Shown: positions 31,751-43,598 of the stretch, one piece after another | Numbering within the stretch: position 1 is the stretch's first letter | How the letters are laid out: every line of letters starts with the position of its first letter | Assembly: GCA_018398575.1 (NCBI GenBank) | Contig: JAGTXZ010000021.1 | Span: 1-64,000 of the forward strand | Direction: 5' to 3' | DNA length: 64,000 bases | DNA from: Ampelomyces quisqualis | Lineage: Eukaryota > Ascomycota > Dothideomycetes > Pleosporales > Phaeosphaeriaceae | The notes under the pieces: generated by a model | Seen by the model: only the letters and a program-made list of their open reading frames with translations | The model's database searches: none | Told to the model about the DNA's origin: nothing | Translations under genes and position numbers: made by a program

Positions 31751-33352
31751 ATGGTTGAACTGCAAGACATCATCCAGGACGATGCCTTTCGATTCGAAGA
31801 CCTACCCGCAGAGGTAAAAGTAAAAGTCGTCGAAGAGTTACTTGGCCCGCCCGTTGCAGCTACAGGAAACTTGCGTGCCATATCAACACAGCCATGGCCC
31901 TTTCGTCTCCAGAATCGACCGCATACTAAGACCGACATTCTCCGAGTCAACAAGGATATCTCAGCCATCGTAAAGACAGTCCTCTACGCTGTCAACAAAT
32001 GGGTATTCTTCGATATCTATTGCAGCGATCTACTACTACCACGAGCGTGTCTTTCTGTACCATTCATTGTGGTTGATCCCGAAGACGCAGCTAGTCTTCC
32101 AGTCGGAATTATGCAGGTCCTGGTACAACTGTATCGCGCCCACATCACCATGGGGCTTCAAGCGCTCCAACTTTGGCCCCCGTCAAAGTCGCATCGACAG
32201 CTGTTCTTGGTGCACGTAGAGAACTTTGAGTCTTTTCTTCGAGAGGTTCGCGTCATGGAACTTGTCTATGCTACTCGTATCATGCCAGGTACTCCACTTC
32301 TTGCAGATGCCACCAATGCATCCTCGAACACAACTGCCAAAGTCGGCCAACATGGGCTGAAGATACGGGTCGATGTGCACGGAAACTTTCCGTCACATAA
32401 TATGAAGAGTCTCTTGAATCTCTTCCGCATGTTTCAAGGCCCACTGAATGAGGTTTGCATACAAGGTTTCGAGGATTCGACGCATACGGTGGCTATCGAA
32501 CAGTCGATCACTAAAGGCACAAACACTGTCGACAACTACCTGGCCGAACAGATCAGCCATCTTGTACGTCTTCTGGGAATTGTAATCGTTCAACTCTGTG
32601 AACGTAAGAGCCGTGTTGCACTTGTGGCCTGTCCACAAGCGACCCGCCTGTTCAAGAGCATGGCTTATCAGAAGGATTCGGCAGAAACACTTTTTCAGGG
32701 CGATTTCCACGAAGACAAGTTCATCTTCCTTTCTATGTCTGGACTCGATTCTCACTACAAAACCGCGGCCATTATGAACTTCTCGGCCGATTGCGAAGGA
32801 CCAGACGAAGCTGAACTTAGATTGACGCACATACCCGATCCAATACTTGTTCCGTGTGCTAACGACTTAAACGTCCCGGAAGAGTTTGTGGCATGGAACC
32901 TCCTTGTCTCAGGCCTATACTGCATCTTCTGCTACATTCCCACCAAAAAGCATATCGGAGCTTGGACGCGACTTGTAGCACATGGCAGATCAGTCATTTT
33001 CCAGACAGAGTATATGCGTAAACCGAACCCAACAGCACTTTTCGACAAAGCATTCGAGATGCTCGACGAAATGCGCGGTACTGGTGTCAAGTACACAGAT
33101 CTTGCCCCCGTGGTTGACAAGTGGCGGGGCTGGTTCGCTGAGAACATCAAGCCCGTGGTGTGGCGCGTGCACGTGTCTGTCATACCCGAGGTCTTACGCC
33201 ACCATGGCGTGTTGACTTACATGACCAAGTACGCAGATCTAGTCGAGTCCAAGAAGGCTGGGGTTTGGGTTTTGGTTGCTGACGGATGGGTGCCTGATGG
33301 CCACGATGAGGAGAGTGAGCTGGACTCGATCAACGATTGGTACTGTGTCTAG
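31751..33352 (+). CDS. F-box-like protein, paralogue A
   Basis: Single exon, 533 residues, from the ATG at 31751 (context caac before it); the frame is open upstream to 31655. An F-box-like start is FEDLPAEVKVKVVEELLG, then DILRVNKDISAIVKTVLYAV and NKWVFFDIYCSDLLLPRA. This layout (LPxEI, xLRVNKxI, WVxxDI, lxVPxIxxD) is shared with the gene at 36785-38461, although the rest is diverged. The remainder is a long helical region without a named domain. Possible SCF adaptor; many such lineage-expanded families in Pleosporales have no known role. Confidence 0.65.
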   Translation: MVELQDIIQDDAFRFEDLPAEVKVKVVEELLGPPVAATGNLRAISTQPWPFRLQNRPHTKTDILRVNKDISAIVKTVLYAVNKWVFFDIYCSDLLLPRACLSVPFIVVDPEDAASLPVGIMQVLVQLYRAHITMGLQALQLWPPSKSHRQLFLVHVENFESFLREVRVMELVYATRIMPGTPLLADATNASSNTTAKVGQHGLKIRVDVHGNFPSHNMKSLLNLFRMFQGPLNEVCIQGFEDSTHTVAIEQSITKGTNTVDNYLAEQISHLVRLLGIVIVQLCERKSRVALVACPQATRLFKSMAYQKDSAETLFQGDFHEDKFIFLSMSGLDSHYKTAAIMNFSADCEGPDEAELRLTHIPDPILVPCANDLNVPEEFVAWNLLVSGLYCIFCYIPTKKHIGAWTRLVAHGRSVIFQTEYMRKPNPTALFDKAFEMLDEMRGTGVKYTDLAPVVDKWRGWFAENIKPVVWRVHVSVIPEVLRHHGVLTYMTKYADLVESKKAGVWVLVADGWVPDGHDEESELDSINDWYCV

Positions 33353-36300
33353 ATGTCCAATCTTGGTGGCAAAAAGACCCTAGTGAGGCAGAATGGCTTT
33401 GAGGGCTGTCAATTCTGAAGGATTCCGTTCTGTAGCACGGGATAGAAACAGAGTCTCCTTCACGCAGTTTCTGTAGAGAATAAACCTGTTTCTTTATTTT
33501 TCACCTAATGATTCACACATGGCTGCATTGAAGACACAATATGCACTAACATTTATCACAAACAATGCTCCATACCAGACAACTTGAATCAATGTCATAC
33601 TTGATGACACATTAAGATTCTGCCACAGAAGTTCTTTGTTTGAACCTAAATCCACCCCCGCTTACTGCCGCCCATACTATCCTCCAACAGTCATCCCTTC
33701 CTTAAACGGAGGAGTCCGCAACACCCATGCAAACCACGATTTTCGCGCAATAGCCTCTTGCATGTCAGAACATCAGCCAAAGAGGACAGACTCAAAGAGA
33801 AGCACAGTAGGAATAGGTAAGCCGAAAGGTACTTAGGCTCTCTACGTGCTTTGACCCTAGAAACGGTAACAAATTAGATATTCAACTTCATGGTTACATT
33901 GTGCTCTGATACTTTCAACTTTTATCTCCTGCAAATCTAATGATACAATTTTCAAATCACGCCCCTGAGCATTAGATGTCTCCAATCATTCCAATGTAAA
34001 TCCTACATTATCTAGACATTTTTTACATTGGCTTTCGTTCCAAAGGCACGCGCTACTCGTCTCTTTACTAACCTCGAATCTGCTGACAGAATACCCGAAG
34101 ATATCAATCTCTCATCCCTGGAGTAATACGCCGCTACTAAGTTTTGGTCACAGTAAGCTGTTGCTTAGAAGCAGCCGGAGCGATTCGTTTAGTTAAAAGG
34201 AAAGAAGGCCAGTAGATACAGTAGTGTTGTGCCGGTGCATCTATAGCTTGCGCGTAATGGCTACAGCGATAGCGTTGTGAGAAAGAGAAGAAAAGTAGTG
34301 GCGATAATAGGAAAGAGGTGTTTCATGTGGGTGTGGGTAGTGATAAGACATAGTACAGGGTGTCTTTGCTCGGTCACATGGGTTGGTTTGATTAGGAATT
34401 GGTTTAGGTGCGGCTCTTGTACATGATAGACTCTCATACTGGAATTTCGTTGGCTGTGCCGGTCCTGTTCTATGTTCGTCTCAAAACATTAGTGATAAGT
34501 TGATCATGTGACACGACTTCTCGACACTCCGCAATGTAATGTCAACCTCATTTTCGCAGCGAGACTTTACTTGTGCACAATCTGCATCTTCAAGGTCGCT
34601 ATTAGGCTGGCAGATTCTTAACGGATTGCAAATGATTCGCCATCGATATGCACGCTGGTACGATTGGTTGAAAAGGTTGAAGATTTAAGTGTCTGAAGTC
34701 ATCCCAGTTGTGCAATTGCAGTCTTTCCATAATAATAACGAGCATAAAGACCAAGAAGCTACGTTCCCCCGAGTCTTTGGTCTCGACTGCGGTGAAGTAG
34801 AGGATTTAGGCTATCAGTGGCTTGAGATCATGTGTTTTGTCAATACAATAAGGAGGTTTTGGAATATTGCTGCTGTCCAGACTAGTGAATGCCCTAGCAT
34901 CTACTAGAAAGGGACCAATTGTATTTCTCCACATCATGGTCACGTCCGTAATCGATGCTTGAAGTGTTTGTGTGCTTCCTGGAGGCGGCACAACATTAAC
35001 AATGACTTGCAGTTTAGTCCTCAATACGAATACTATGTTATTAACACGATGCAGGTCTGTTCAGGGTCATTTCGCAATGAGCATCCCAGACAGCAGCGAG
35101 TGTTGCAAAGGATTGTAGTCGTCGTTGGAGTGGAGGCGTGGTTTCTTTCGGCCTAGCGTTGCCGACTAGCGCGTTTCTGGATCTCAGATAAATTTTCGCG
35201 TTCGCAACAATCAGGCTTGTTCCTTCACGCACCATCAGACAGTTCAACCGCGCCATCTCATCTTCCCTTTGCGTTTTGTATCGGGTTCTCGAGATTCCCT
35301 ATTGGGCGGTTGCGATTCAGCGCTGCGGAGAGGAAACCTAGTGCTCCATTAGAGCTGGCTGCGCATTTCATCGGTTGCGCAGGCGGTGTCATAGGAGCTG
35401 TACACAATCGCACTATCGAACAAGGAAGAATGCTTTCGACTCTGCAGATGTATGTATCCAGTGATGGACCTCGACGCCTCTTCACTGCTGTGTTCAAGAT
35501 GTTTACGCGCTGGAGGTCGGATCAACAGTGCGACCACAATGTACAACAGTAGCTTGTCTGCCGTCCGGCATCCCAGATGGTGTGCGTCTCCTTCGCAAGG
35601 TGCGGTTCTTGGGGTTCAAACTATCGGGTTGGGGCCTTACGGCTGGGTGTTTGTGAAGCTCCGTGCCGTTCCTGACAGGTTTGCTAAGACATTCAGTGTT
35701 CGTACATACCTAGCGTGTTGCTTGCTCATGAGATTGGACGCTGACCTGGCGTGCTTCTTCGCGTTCCGTGAATTTCTAGATCTGAGTGCGGAATCTCATG
35801 TCGCGCTGGTAAATTGATGTGATGGTGATATTGGAAGACGAAAGGCGGGGTCGTCCCAGTTACTTACACTTGTTCCATGACAGAAGCCACTTCGACGAGT
35901 TTGTAATAACTCTACACCTCCGCCAATTCGTCTACTCCAGCCCATTGTTCGCCATTTATGGTGGGCCAGACACTCATATCGTCTCGGACACGCTCGGATT
36001 GCGACTGTAATAAATCTACAACATACCATCAAAGCGGTGACACCACACGGTTCGAAGAAGAAAATACCTGTGACAGAGGAATACAACAGACTTTGTTGAC
36101 GATGCGATGCGATTCGGCGATACATCCAACGAAGCTACCGAAGCAAGTCGCAAGTTACAGCTGAGGTCCATCGCCACGCAGCCTTTATTCACCTTTATAT
36201 GTAGAACATGGCTGGATATCGGCGAACCAAATCCCATCAGCATGACCATGTGTAACAGTATTTGGACCACATCCGACGGGTAGACATCTGGTCGCCTCTC

Positions 36301-36784
36301 ACTACCGCACATATTTGGCCCCTAATCACCGCTGGTTGCGAGGCGACCCATGCTACACAACGCCAATGGATGCGCGAGCGCTTCGATCAAATGTACACGT
36401 CAAAAGGGGTTTTCAGCTTGCGGCGCGATATGTGCGATATCGAAGATGTTTGGAGCGCGAAAAATGCAGAGTCTCAGATGATGGGACAGGCCGTAATGGC
36501 GAAAGTTGATTGCATTTAGGTCATGTTGAGACGGAGGGGCTGCGAGGTTGATTTGACTTCGGTCCCAAGTCGCAAACGAAGAGAAAACGCAAATTTCGCT
36601 AGCAACAAAATCCAAAAGTGAAAGTATTTTCTGAAGAGTCTGAGACATGCGGTCCGCCATTTCCACCGAGACCTCTTCGCAAATAGATCTTTGCCGTTCC
36701 TGCCCTTAACCTTTCGTTCGCACCCGGCCTCGCTCTCTCTCTCTCGCCCTCGACCTCAACCAGCTCACCTCAACTCGAACTGAA
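33353..36784. other. gene-poor spacer, 3.4 kb
   Basis: No frame longer than about 120 codons and none with a recognisable domain (largest: 35452-35817 plus). Base composition is moderately AT-rich but without the extreme stop load of the first 5.7 kb. Directly before the next gene there is a CT-rich leader (about 36730-36755). I see no repeat, RNA gene or mobile element. Confidence 0.5.
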
Positions 36785-38461
36785 ATGTCCGAGGTCGGAG
36801 CAGCCTCACTCCTGGAGGCACTACCACCAGAAATTTTTAACACAATTCTAGGCTACATCTTCAGTCCTCGTGAGTCTATCGCACCACCAACTGCCACGAC
36901 TTTCCGCGGCTATCGCTTCAACACGTCGGTCTTGCGCGTCAACAAGGCGATCAATCGTCTCGCCAAAAGCTACCTACACTTAGGTCTCGCATGGGTCCGC
37001 CTCGACATCAACTGGCATGCTTTCCTCATTGATCCACACTGGCTGGGCGTCCCGTACATCACTCTTGATCGTGCCGACTCGTGCAAGGTCATACCATATC
37101 CATACGTCCACGGATATAGGCAGAGGGTGGTCGACCAGGACGCTCCGGCAGGCCGCATAGCCGTATCAATCAGATACCCGCCGCCGGTGACACTAGGACA
37201 ACAAGAGATCCGGATTCTCTGCTTCCCCTCGCCATCATGCTCATCCATGTCGGTTCTCGTTCTAGAAGCGTATTTCTGCAAGTTCATGCAGGTGATGCGC
37301 ATGAACGACTTGGCCTACACCAAGCGTTCGTATACCAGCATCTCAGACGCAGAGCGCACACTGATCCAGGTGCGCATTCCACGTGGTCAGGAAACCAAGA
37401 GGCACTGCGATCTGGTCAAGCGCTTCAGCATCTACCTTGGGCCTTATTGTAACCTCTCCACCATGTTTGTACCAAGCGGACACCTCAGCCAGTGGATCTC
37501 ACCATCACTCTCGGACACCAAGCACGTACTCCCAGGGTCTCTCGAACAACAGATTCTGCATTCTAAAACGCGCACAAAGTCCGAAGGCGTCGGCCTCGTC
37601 ATGTTCCTCAAGTTCAAAGGCGACAAGTACCTCTTAGCCAAGCAGCGCGACCACGCCTTCATGTGCTACAACTACGCGGTCGCCTTGGAAGCCTACTGGC
37701 AGCACCACGACCTGCATCTTCCCGAAGCTCATGCCTTCTGGAGCGACACTAACGCCATCTACAGAGCATTTGGCGCCGCACTGTCTCTCAACATGTCCAT
37801 CGCATACGTCACGAGCGGTTTCAACTCAGCGATACTGCAGGTCCGCCACATCCCTGCGCTGAACTACAACGTCGACCTACTACGTATCGGCGGCGGCCCG
37901 CAACGCCTGGGGACGAATCGGTACATTGAGCTCAGCTTCGCGGGGACAGTGTGCTTCCTACACGGTCTCGAGGCTCTGCACACGGCGGACGGAATCCGCC
38001 GCCTCATCGCCATCCTGCGGCTCATGACGGCGGACTGGGAAATGCTGCACACGGCTAGATGTGCGCACGAAACTACAAGCGTCATGGGCAAGGTCTACAC
38101 CATTGCCAAAGACTTGCTGCCCTTCTTGCTCATCCCGGGCATACAGATGGCTCACCCCGTGGCCATTTCCGCCCAGGTCACGCTCGTGCGCTCCAGGCTG
38201 GCGGAGATGCGCGTGGCCATGCGCGACGCGGACATTGCGCCGCTGGTGTGGGCTGTTCGCGAAGAGAATCTCCCGCATCCAGTTGCTATGGCGACGAATA
38301 AGTTCTTGCCTGCGGTGGTGGTGCGCAAGCCCGAGGTTATTCTCGCGCTGCCGCGGGGGGCGGAGGCGTTGCGGCGGGCGAGGGTGAGGGCGAATGGGAT
38401 CAGTTATCCTGTGTTTGATGGGTGGATGGGGGTGGATGGGGAGAGGAGAGTCTTGATATAG
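36785..38461 (+). CDS. F-box-like protein, paralogue B
   Basis: Single exon, 558 residues, ATG verified, preceded by a pyrimidine-rich leader. It opens with LLEALPPEIFNTILGYIF, then SVLRVNKAINRLAKSYLHL, AWVRLDINWHAFL and LGVPYITLD, which align with the first 100 residues of the gene at 31751-33352. A shared short motif (VRVMELVYATR there, MQVMRMNDLAYTKR here) also recurs. The C-terminal half contains DGIRRLIAILRLMTADWEML and is otherwise unassigned. GC content is higher than in paralogue A, particularly at third positions, so the two are not a recent duplicate. Confidence 0.65.
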   Translation: MSEVGAASLLEALPPEIFNTILGYIFSPRESIAPPTATTFRGYRFNTSVLRVNKAINRLAKSYLHLGLAWVRLDINWHAFLIDPHWLGVPYITLDRADSCKVIPYPYVHGYRQRVVDQDAPAGRIAVSIRYPPPVTLGQQEIRILCFPSPSCSSMSVLVLEAYFCKFMQVMRMNDLAYTKRSYTSISDAERTLIQVRIPRGQETKRHCDLVKRFSIYLGPYCNLSTMFVPSGHLSQWISPSLSDTKHVLPGSLEQQILHSKTRTKSEGVGLVMFLKFKGDKYLLAKQRDHAFMCYNYAVALEAYWQHHDLHLPEAHAFWSDTNAIYRAFGAALSLNMSIAYVTSGFNSAILQVRHIPALNYNVDLLRIGGGPQRLGTNRYIELSFAGTVCFLHGLEALHTADGIRRLIAILRLMTADWEMLHTARCAHETTSVMGKVYTIAKDLLPFLLIPGIQMAHPVAISAQVTLVRSRLAEMRVAMRDADIAPLVWAVREENLPHPVAMATNKFLPAVVVRKPEVILALPRGAEALRRARVRANGISYPVFDGWMGVDGERRVLI

Positions 38462-38939
38462 TGTGGGAAGAATGGCGGGGCATTTTGGATACCGGCGTTG
38501 GGGGGTAGGATGGTTTCAATGGGCGGTGTAATCATGGACGAGGTACGAGGGTACATTGATGATTGCACCGGCAGACAGTCGTCCTGGCATATACCAGACT
38601 ATCCAGTAGATGGTACTCACGCAAATCAAGCGGGACGGTGCAATCAAGATCGAAGCTCGTGGGCGGGTGGCCGGGTAGTCGAGGGTGTACTCCGTACGAT
38701 GAGAAGCACGTGCATCGGCTGACTACAGGCCATGCCCACGTGACACCCCCATCTGAGGAGAGACAACCACGCTGACCTCGGCACGACAGCGCGTTTCCCC
38801 GCGGGAGTCCCTTGGCCGGCGCCTCCGTAACCAGCAATGTCGACGTCGAGCATGTCGCTTTCCGATATCCCGATGGAGTCGATGTTTCTCGGCTTCACTC
38901 TCGATCCTCCTTGAACCCCTCAGCCACACACGCTGCGCC
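38462..38939. promoter_or_regulatory. upstream region of the AMACR-like gene with two CACGTG boxes
   Basis: This 478-bp spacer contains CACGTG palindromes at 38707-38712 and 38737-38742, 30 bp apart, about 200 bp before the AMACR-like start. They are candidate bHLH binding sites. The open frame starting at 38812 is leader plus intron read-through, not the true N-terminus. Confidence 0.4.
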
Positions 38940-40191
38940 ATGGCGACACAACACCACGCCCCGCCGCTCAAGGGCATCCGCGTGCTTGAATTCGCGGGCC
39001 TGGCACCGGGTCCGTCCTTTCCGCCCTCCCTCCCTGCGATGCGATGAAAGCTTATACCCCCCCACAGGCCCCTTTGCAGGCCTCCTCCTCGCCGACTACG
39101 GCGCCACCGTCCTCCGCCTCGACCGCCCCTCCCCGCTCCCCACCCCGGACCAACTCACGCGCCGCAAAACCTCTGTATGCGTGAACCTCAAATCGCCGGC
39201 GGGCCTTGCGCTCGTCAAGAAGCTCATTCCCACCGTCGACGTGCTCATCGACCCCTTCCGGCCCGGCGTTCTCGAAAAGGCGGGATTGGCGCCTGACGAT
39301 GTGCTGCTGCCGCTCAATCCGCGCCTCATCGTCGCGCGGATGACGGGCTTCAGGAGGGATGGGAAATACAGGGACATGGCGGGGCACGACATCAACTACA
39401 TCGCTGTCTCGGGCGTCTTGGCGCTGTTCGGACGCGCTGGCGAGAAACCATACCCGCCAGGAAACCTCGTGGGAGATTTCGCGGGCGGCGGCGCCATGTG
39501 TTTCCTCGGCATCCTACTCGCGCTTTTCGCGCGTGAGAAGACTGGCTTCGGACAGGTCGTCGAGGCGAACATGGTGGATGGCAGTGCGGTGCTGGCGACG
39601 ATGCCGCGGCTGGGGCTGAAGACGGAGGTGTGGAAGCGCCCGCGGGGAACCAACATGTTGGACGGCGGAGCGCCGTTTTACGATACGTATGAGACGAAGG
39701 ATGGGAAGTACATGGCTGTCGGCGCCATCGAGCCGCAGTTTTATGCTGCGTTGCTGAAGGGGCTGGGCGTGCAGGCGATGGATCTTCCGGGAAACAGAGA
39801 TGACCGCGCGGATTGGCCCGTTCTCAAGACATACTTCGCAACAACATTCAAGTCGAAGACGAGGCAAGAATGGGAGGATATCTTTGATGGCACGGATGCG
39901 TGTTGTACGCCAGTCTTTACACACGGCGAGTTGGAGGCGCAGGGGCATGAGCAAAGGCCGGCGGTCACGTTGAAGAAGAGCCCGGCGTACGCGGTGCATC
40001 AGGGCGGGGACGGGAGAGACGCGGCTACGGGTCAAGGAAAGGGTGTCAAAGGTAGTGGGTGGAGCGAGAAGGGATTGATGCCTGGTGCAGGCGGGGAAGA
40101 GACGTTGAAGCAGTGGTTGGGCTGGAGTAAGGGCAAACAGTTTGCCGAGGAGAAAGGCGGACTGGTGTGGGTCGATGGCGCAAAGCTGTAG
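38940..40191 (+). CDS. CoA-transferase family III protein, alpha-methylacyl-CoA racemase-like
   Basis: Two exons, 38940-39009 and 39068-40191, with a 58-bp intron; 397 residues. The start MATQHHAPPLKGIRVLEFAG and the spliced LAPGPFAGLLLADYGA are the standard N-terminus of CaiB/AMACR proteins. Also visible are NLKSPAGLALVKKL, DVLIDPFRPGVLEKAGL, the active-site-type GHDINYIAVSG, and DGGAPFYDTYETKDGKY. AMACR enzymes epimerise 2-methyl-branched acyl-CoA esters for peroxisomal or mitochondrial beta-oxidation. No C-terminal SKL-type signal is present (the end is DGAKL), so location is open. Another family-III CoA transferase activity is the alternative. Confidence 0.85.
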
Positions 40192-41036
40192 TAGAAACGG
40201 AACTATCTCAACTCGACTTGATGAAAAGCGACCACATTCTCCACTCTTACTCGTGACTAGACTCCGTCATATGTTTCTTGCTGCACCCCCTGACAGCCGC
40301 AACTTCCTCCATCACTCTCACGACTGCCAAATCGCCGCAAATCGCTCATCAGTCGAGTACTCCGCCTCGTAAGCTCGTACTCGACCGTTCAAGATGCCTA
40401 ACTCGTCGATTACAAATGCGCCCACGCAGACTGTTAGGGTGTATGAGAACCGTGCGTAGATGTCAGAGATAGGTACAAGAGTGAGTTATACACTGGGATG
40501 GGATGGGAAGATTGAAGCTGAGATACGCGGCTTTGATGAAAGGCAGAGTTTGACCAGGTTGTAGGGAAGAAGGGGTAGGCGTGTTGGACACACGCCGAGC
40601 ATATCTACGACGCTGTACAGTCTGCGAGCTTTTCCGGCACGACTGCGTAAACCAAGATACATGCTCAGCTTTTTACACGTGTCTCGTCGAGACATCATTT
40701 GTTGCATGTCTTCGCGAAAGGTTTGATCGTCTACCCAGGACAGCAGCTTGCTGCTCCACGATGCATTGACCTTGCGTACAAATTGACGAGGCATAGGGTA
40801 GGTTGTGAGCGATTCTGATTGCAACGAAGGGAAATTACCCAGTACAGAGTTCAAAGATTGCTGCATCAGGATTCGAGTCTGTGGCACCTTGTCCAACAGC
40901 GCGTGTCAATAGAAAAGGTGGAAACATTATCGGAGACGATAGCATGCTTTTCACATAGACAATCATGAAAGAAAGTATTGCCATTGTCTGAGCTGTTGAC
41001 AACACTAGCAAAGCAATGCACCTAAGTTGGGAAGGC
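40192..41036. other. intergenic, 845 bp
   Basis: 3' flank of the AMACR-like gene. The minus ORF 40486-40896 has no recognisable domain and I do not call it. Nothing else seen. Confidence 0.45.
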
Positions 41037-41216
41037 TCACTTTTTCAGCTTTACCATCATGTCATCCTGTAGGAAAAACCATTGACAGCGGGGCTTGAAC
41101 GGCATTTGCTTGTCGACAAGTTCGGCGTCGAATTGGCGAACAAATTGGCCTACAAATTTATACAGCTCGACCAGGGCCAGGTTCCGCCCAATACATGTCC
41201 TGGACCCGTAGCCAAA
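41037..41216 (-). pseudogene. cytochrome P450 C-terminal fragment
   Basis: An isolated 59-codon exon on the minus strand encodes the haem-binding loop and tail of a P450: FGYGSRTCIGRNLALVEL, matching FxxGxRxCxGxxLA, followed by YKFVGQFVRQFDAELVDK and a normal-looking end with TGA at 41037-41039. An acceptor-like TAG sits directly before TTTGGC, where many fungal P450 genes have an intron. Upstream on the same strand there is no P450 exon, but a stop codon and then the tail of the ankyrin-CorA gene. It is therefore a truncated relic, the I-helix, ExxR and substrate regions being absent. Confidence 0.8.
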
Positions 41217-41539
41217 CTACTCAATCTTAGCAGAGTGACTTTTCTTCCACTGGAGTGGGGGGGCATCTTACCGTAAGGTGGTGTTACTTTCACACATTAC
41301 TCGCTGCTGCGTCCTGGCGCTTGCGACCTCTGAACCTATCACATCTTTCGTGCTCAACGACAAAATATCCCACCATCTTTTTTTCCGGCTCCTCGTCCTC
41401 GTTCTGTTGCTCAATTCCCAGTGTCTTCCTCTTGGATCTGATGTTCTTCCAGCTGTTCCATCGCCTTGGCTTGTCTTGGGTTTTCTTGCTGCCTTTTTTG
41501 CTGGTATTTGTGCGTTCGACCTCACCATCGTCTCGTTTC

Positions 41540-43598
41540 TCAAATCGCCTGTTGATTTTGAGATACACGTACGCCAATAGACCCGCGATGGGGATCCAAG
41601 TTGCAAATCCAAGCCGATTTCCAAGGAGATGACAGTGTAAACGTACCCGTATATGCCCAAATGTAACTTGTCCGATATACTTTTGTTGCATCACTTTCAC
41701 CCAAGACACCATTCCAGAGGAGCTTTTGGTTCTGCGCGAAATTCTCCATCGGCAAAGCAAAGAGGCTCATCATGAAGTTCAGAGGGGTGAAGATAACGGT
41801 TACTATTGCGAAAGCGAGAGCGGCGAGACCAATGACTAGACCGTGCCGGGAATCTTCGATCGTAGCATATGTTCGCTGGAGGTTGAGAAATGATTCGATG
41901 GTCTTCTCTACGCGATCTGCATCTTTGTGGATCTTGGTAATGTGTCGAGTGTACTTGTCGAGCATGACTCGAGCCGAGTCGATGAAGAGCCACGCATCTT
42001 CCAGTTTTTCCCACCCGAGGTACCTTTCTGCCTCCGATTTGGCTACCTCGATATCATGTTTCCTAGAGTCCTGGCTATCGGCCAGAAATGCATCAAAGAC
42101 CTGCTTCTGCTGATCTAAAATAGACTGTATCATGTCAAGCTCGCTGTGCACGTCGGAGATGTTGTGTATCAATCTGTGTTCTTCGTCCCTTTGCTCTTTA
42201 GTTGTAAGACCACGACGTGTTTTGAGGTACGTCTGAACGTCTGACAGAGTCGATATGACTGCCGTTTCGAACATTCTGAGAGCCGGAGGAAATATCCGAG
42301 GGGTGCCACTACACCGGACCTGAAATTTCACAATCTCGGTAGCGAGGAGCACACCAATGTAGAGGTCAGTGGACATTGAGCCAGTTGGGTGATCCATGTC
42401 AAGTACTGATCTATATTCCGGAAATCGCCGCATCGTGGGGCATGCAGTAAGCAGGATCGTGTCTAGCTTCCAGATCCAAAGTTGTGGTACGATCAGTATA
42501 GGGGCTTCGTGAAATCCGACACCTGAGTTTCTAACATACTCATTGGAAATGATCTGGTCAATATTCCTGGCTTCCAAGAAGTTTTTGTCCAAAGACGGGT
42601 AGTACGCTTCGTCAAGAGTACGCTCCGGACACGGCCTCAATATACGCTCGAAACTCTTGCCAATGTCTCCATCGACAAATTTACTTGAGTCCTTGCTCTC
42701 GTACTCTTTCCTCTTCTTGTTAAAGTCCTGTATAGTATCTATTGCCAGAAATGGGACTAGAATGTTGTTTACAAAGAAATTCATTGGACATGTATTACCA
42801 CAATTGCCCTATATCCATGCACATAGGAGGAACTATACGGCGCCTTATCGTACAGGGCATTCCGGTAATTCAGAGGCGGATTGCCGGGTACGGTAGTATA
42901 GGGTCGAGATGAAAGTATGAACATCCAAGTAGCGTCTTCCTTTGCCATAGGCCGTCGCTTCTGGAAAATTCCATCAATGGTTCTCATCACAGGCTTATGA
43001 ATTCGAATTCGAATGTCTTGCCTCACAGCGTCACACCCAGACCAGCTAGGTCCTAGTGCAAACATTTCACCTAATCTTACTAAAATCTCGCTCAGGTAAT
43101 ACTTTTCATTATTGCCAGAAATTTGGATTCTTTCCATGATCTCAACTGACCTACTGTTTGATTTAATTTGATCATGCAGCACGAAGACAGTGGCAATCAG
43201 AGGCCAACGCAAATATTCGTCTATAGCGTGATCTCGTGGAGTCCGATCCTTGAATTTTGCGTTTGTGTCAGCGCCGCGCGCTATGAGCAATTCTATAACA
43301 TCGAGTATTCCTAATTTCACTGCGACAGATGATGGAGTATATGGCTAGACGAACGTCCAGGACAAAGTGGTGATCTCGTTGGGCGACATGGAATATTTCT
43401 CTTATGTATACACCGATGTTTTGATCGCAGATTGAAACCGCCCTTCGGCGGTAGGAATCCTCGAGGTCTCTCAAAGCTTGTACGACATCTATGCACAATG
43501 TCAGAGTCCTGGGTGCGGTGGTCACTTTATTCAACTGCCTAAGTTATTTTAAACACACCTTCTGCAGAGTTCTCTTCTTGAGTACCGCTATCCGCCAT
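41540..43598 (-). CDS. ankyrin-repeat protein with CorA-like membrane domain
   Basis: Reconstructed from four exons: 43598-43559, 43488-43412, 43344-42799 and 42727-41540 (introns 70, 67 and 71 bp), about 616 residues. The start MADSGTQEENSAEDVVQALRD leads into an ankyrin segment, TPSSVAVKLGILDVIELL then IARGADTNAKFKDRTP. The C-terminal third is CorA-like: a long coiled region (EKTIESFLNLQRTYATIEDS), then TM1 GLVIGLAALAFAIVTVIF and TPLNFMMSLFALP. The signature GMN after TM1 is replaced by ALP, so Mg2+ transport is doubtful. A second membrane segment is not found in the same frame, but a good one (FATWIPIAGLLAYVYL) is in another frame at about 41575-41625. The C-terminus may therefore be misread, frameshifted or spliced. 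Introns 1 and 2 are less certain than intron 3. Confidence 0.6.

Noticed and set aside
38812..39067. Longer N-terminus for the AMACR-like protein from an open frame starting at 38812
   Set aside because: That frame reads through the promoter and the 58-bp intron. The ATG at 38940 with splicing gives the family's standard N-terminus.
40486..40896. 136-codon minus ORF as missing upstream P450 exons
   Set aside because: It lies downstream of the haem-loop exon on that strand and has no P450 motif.
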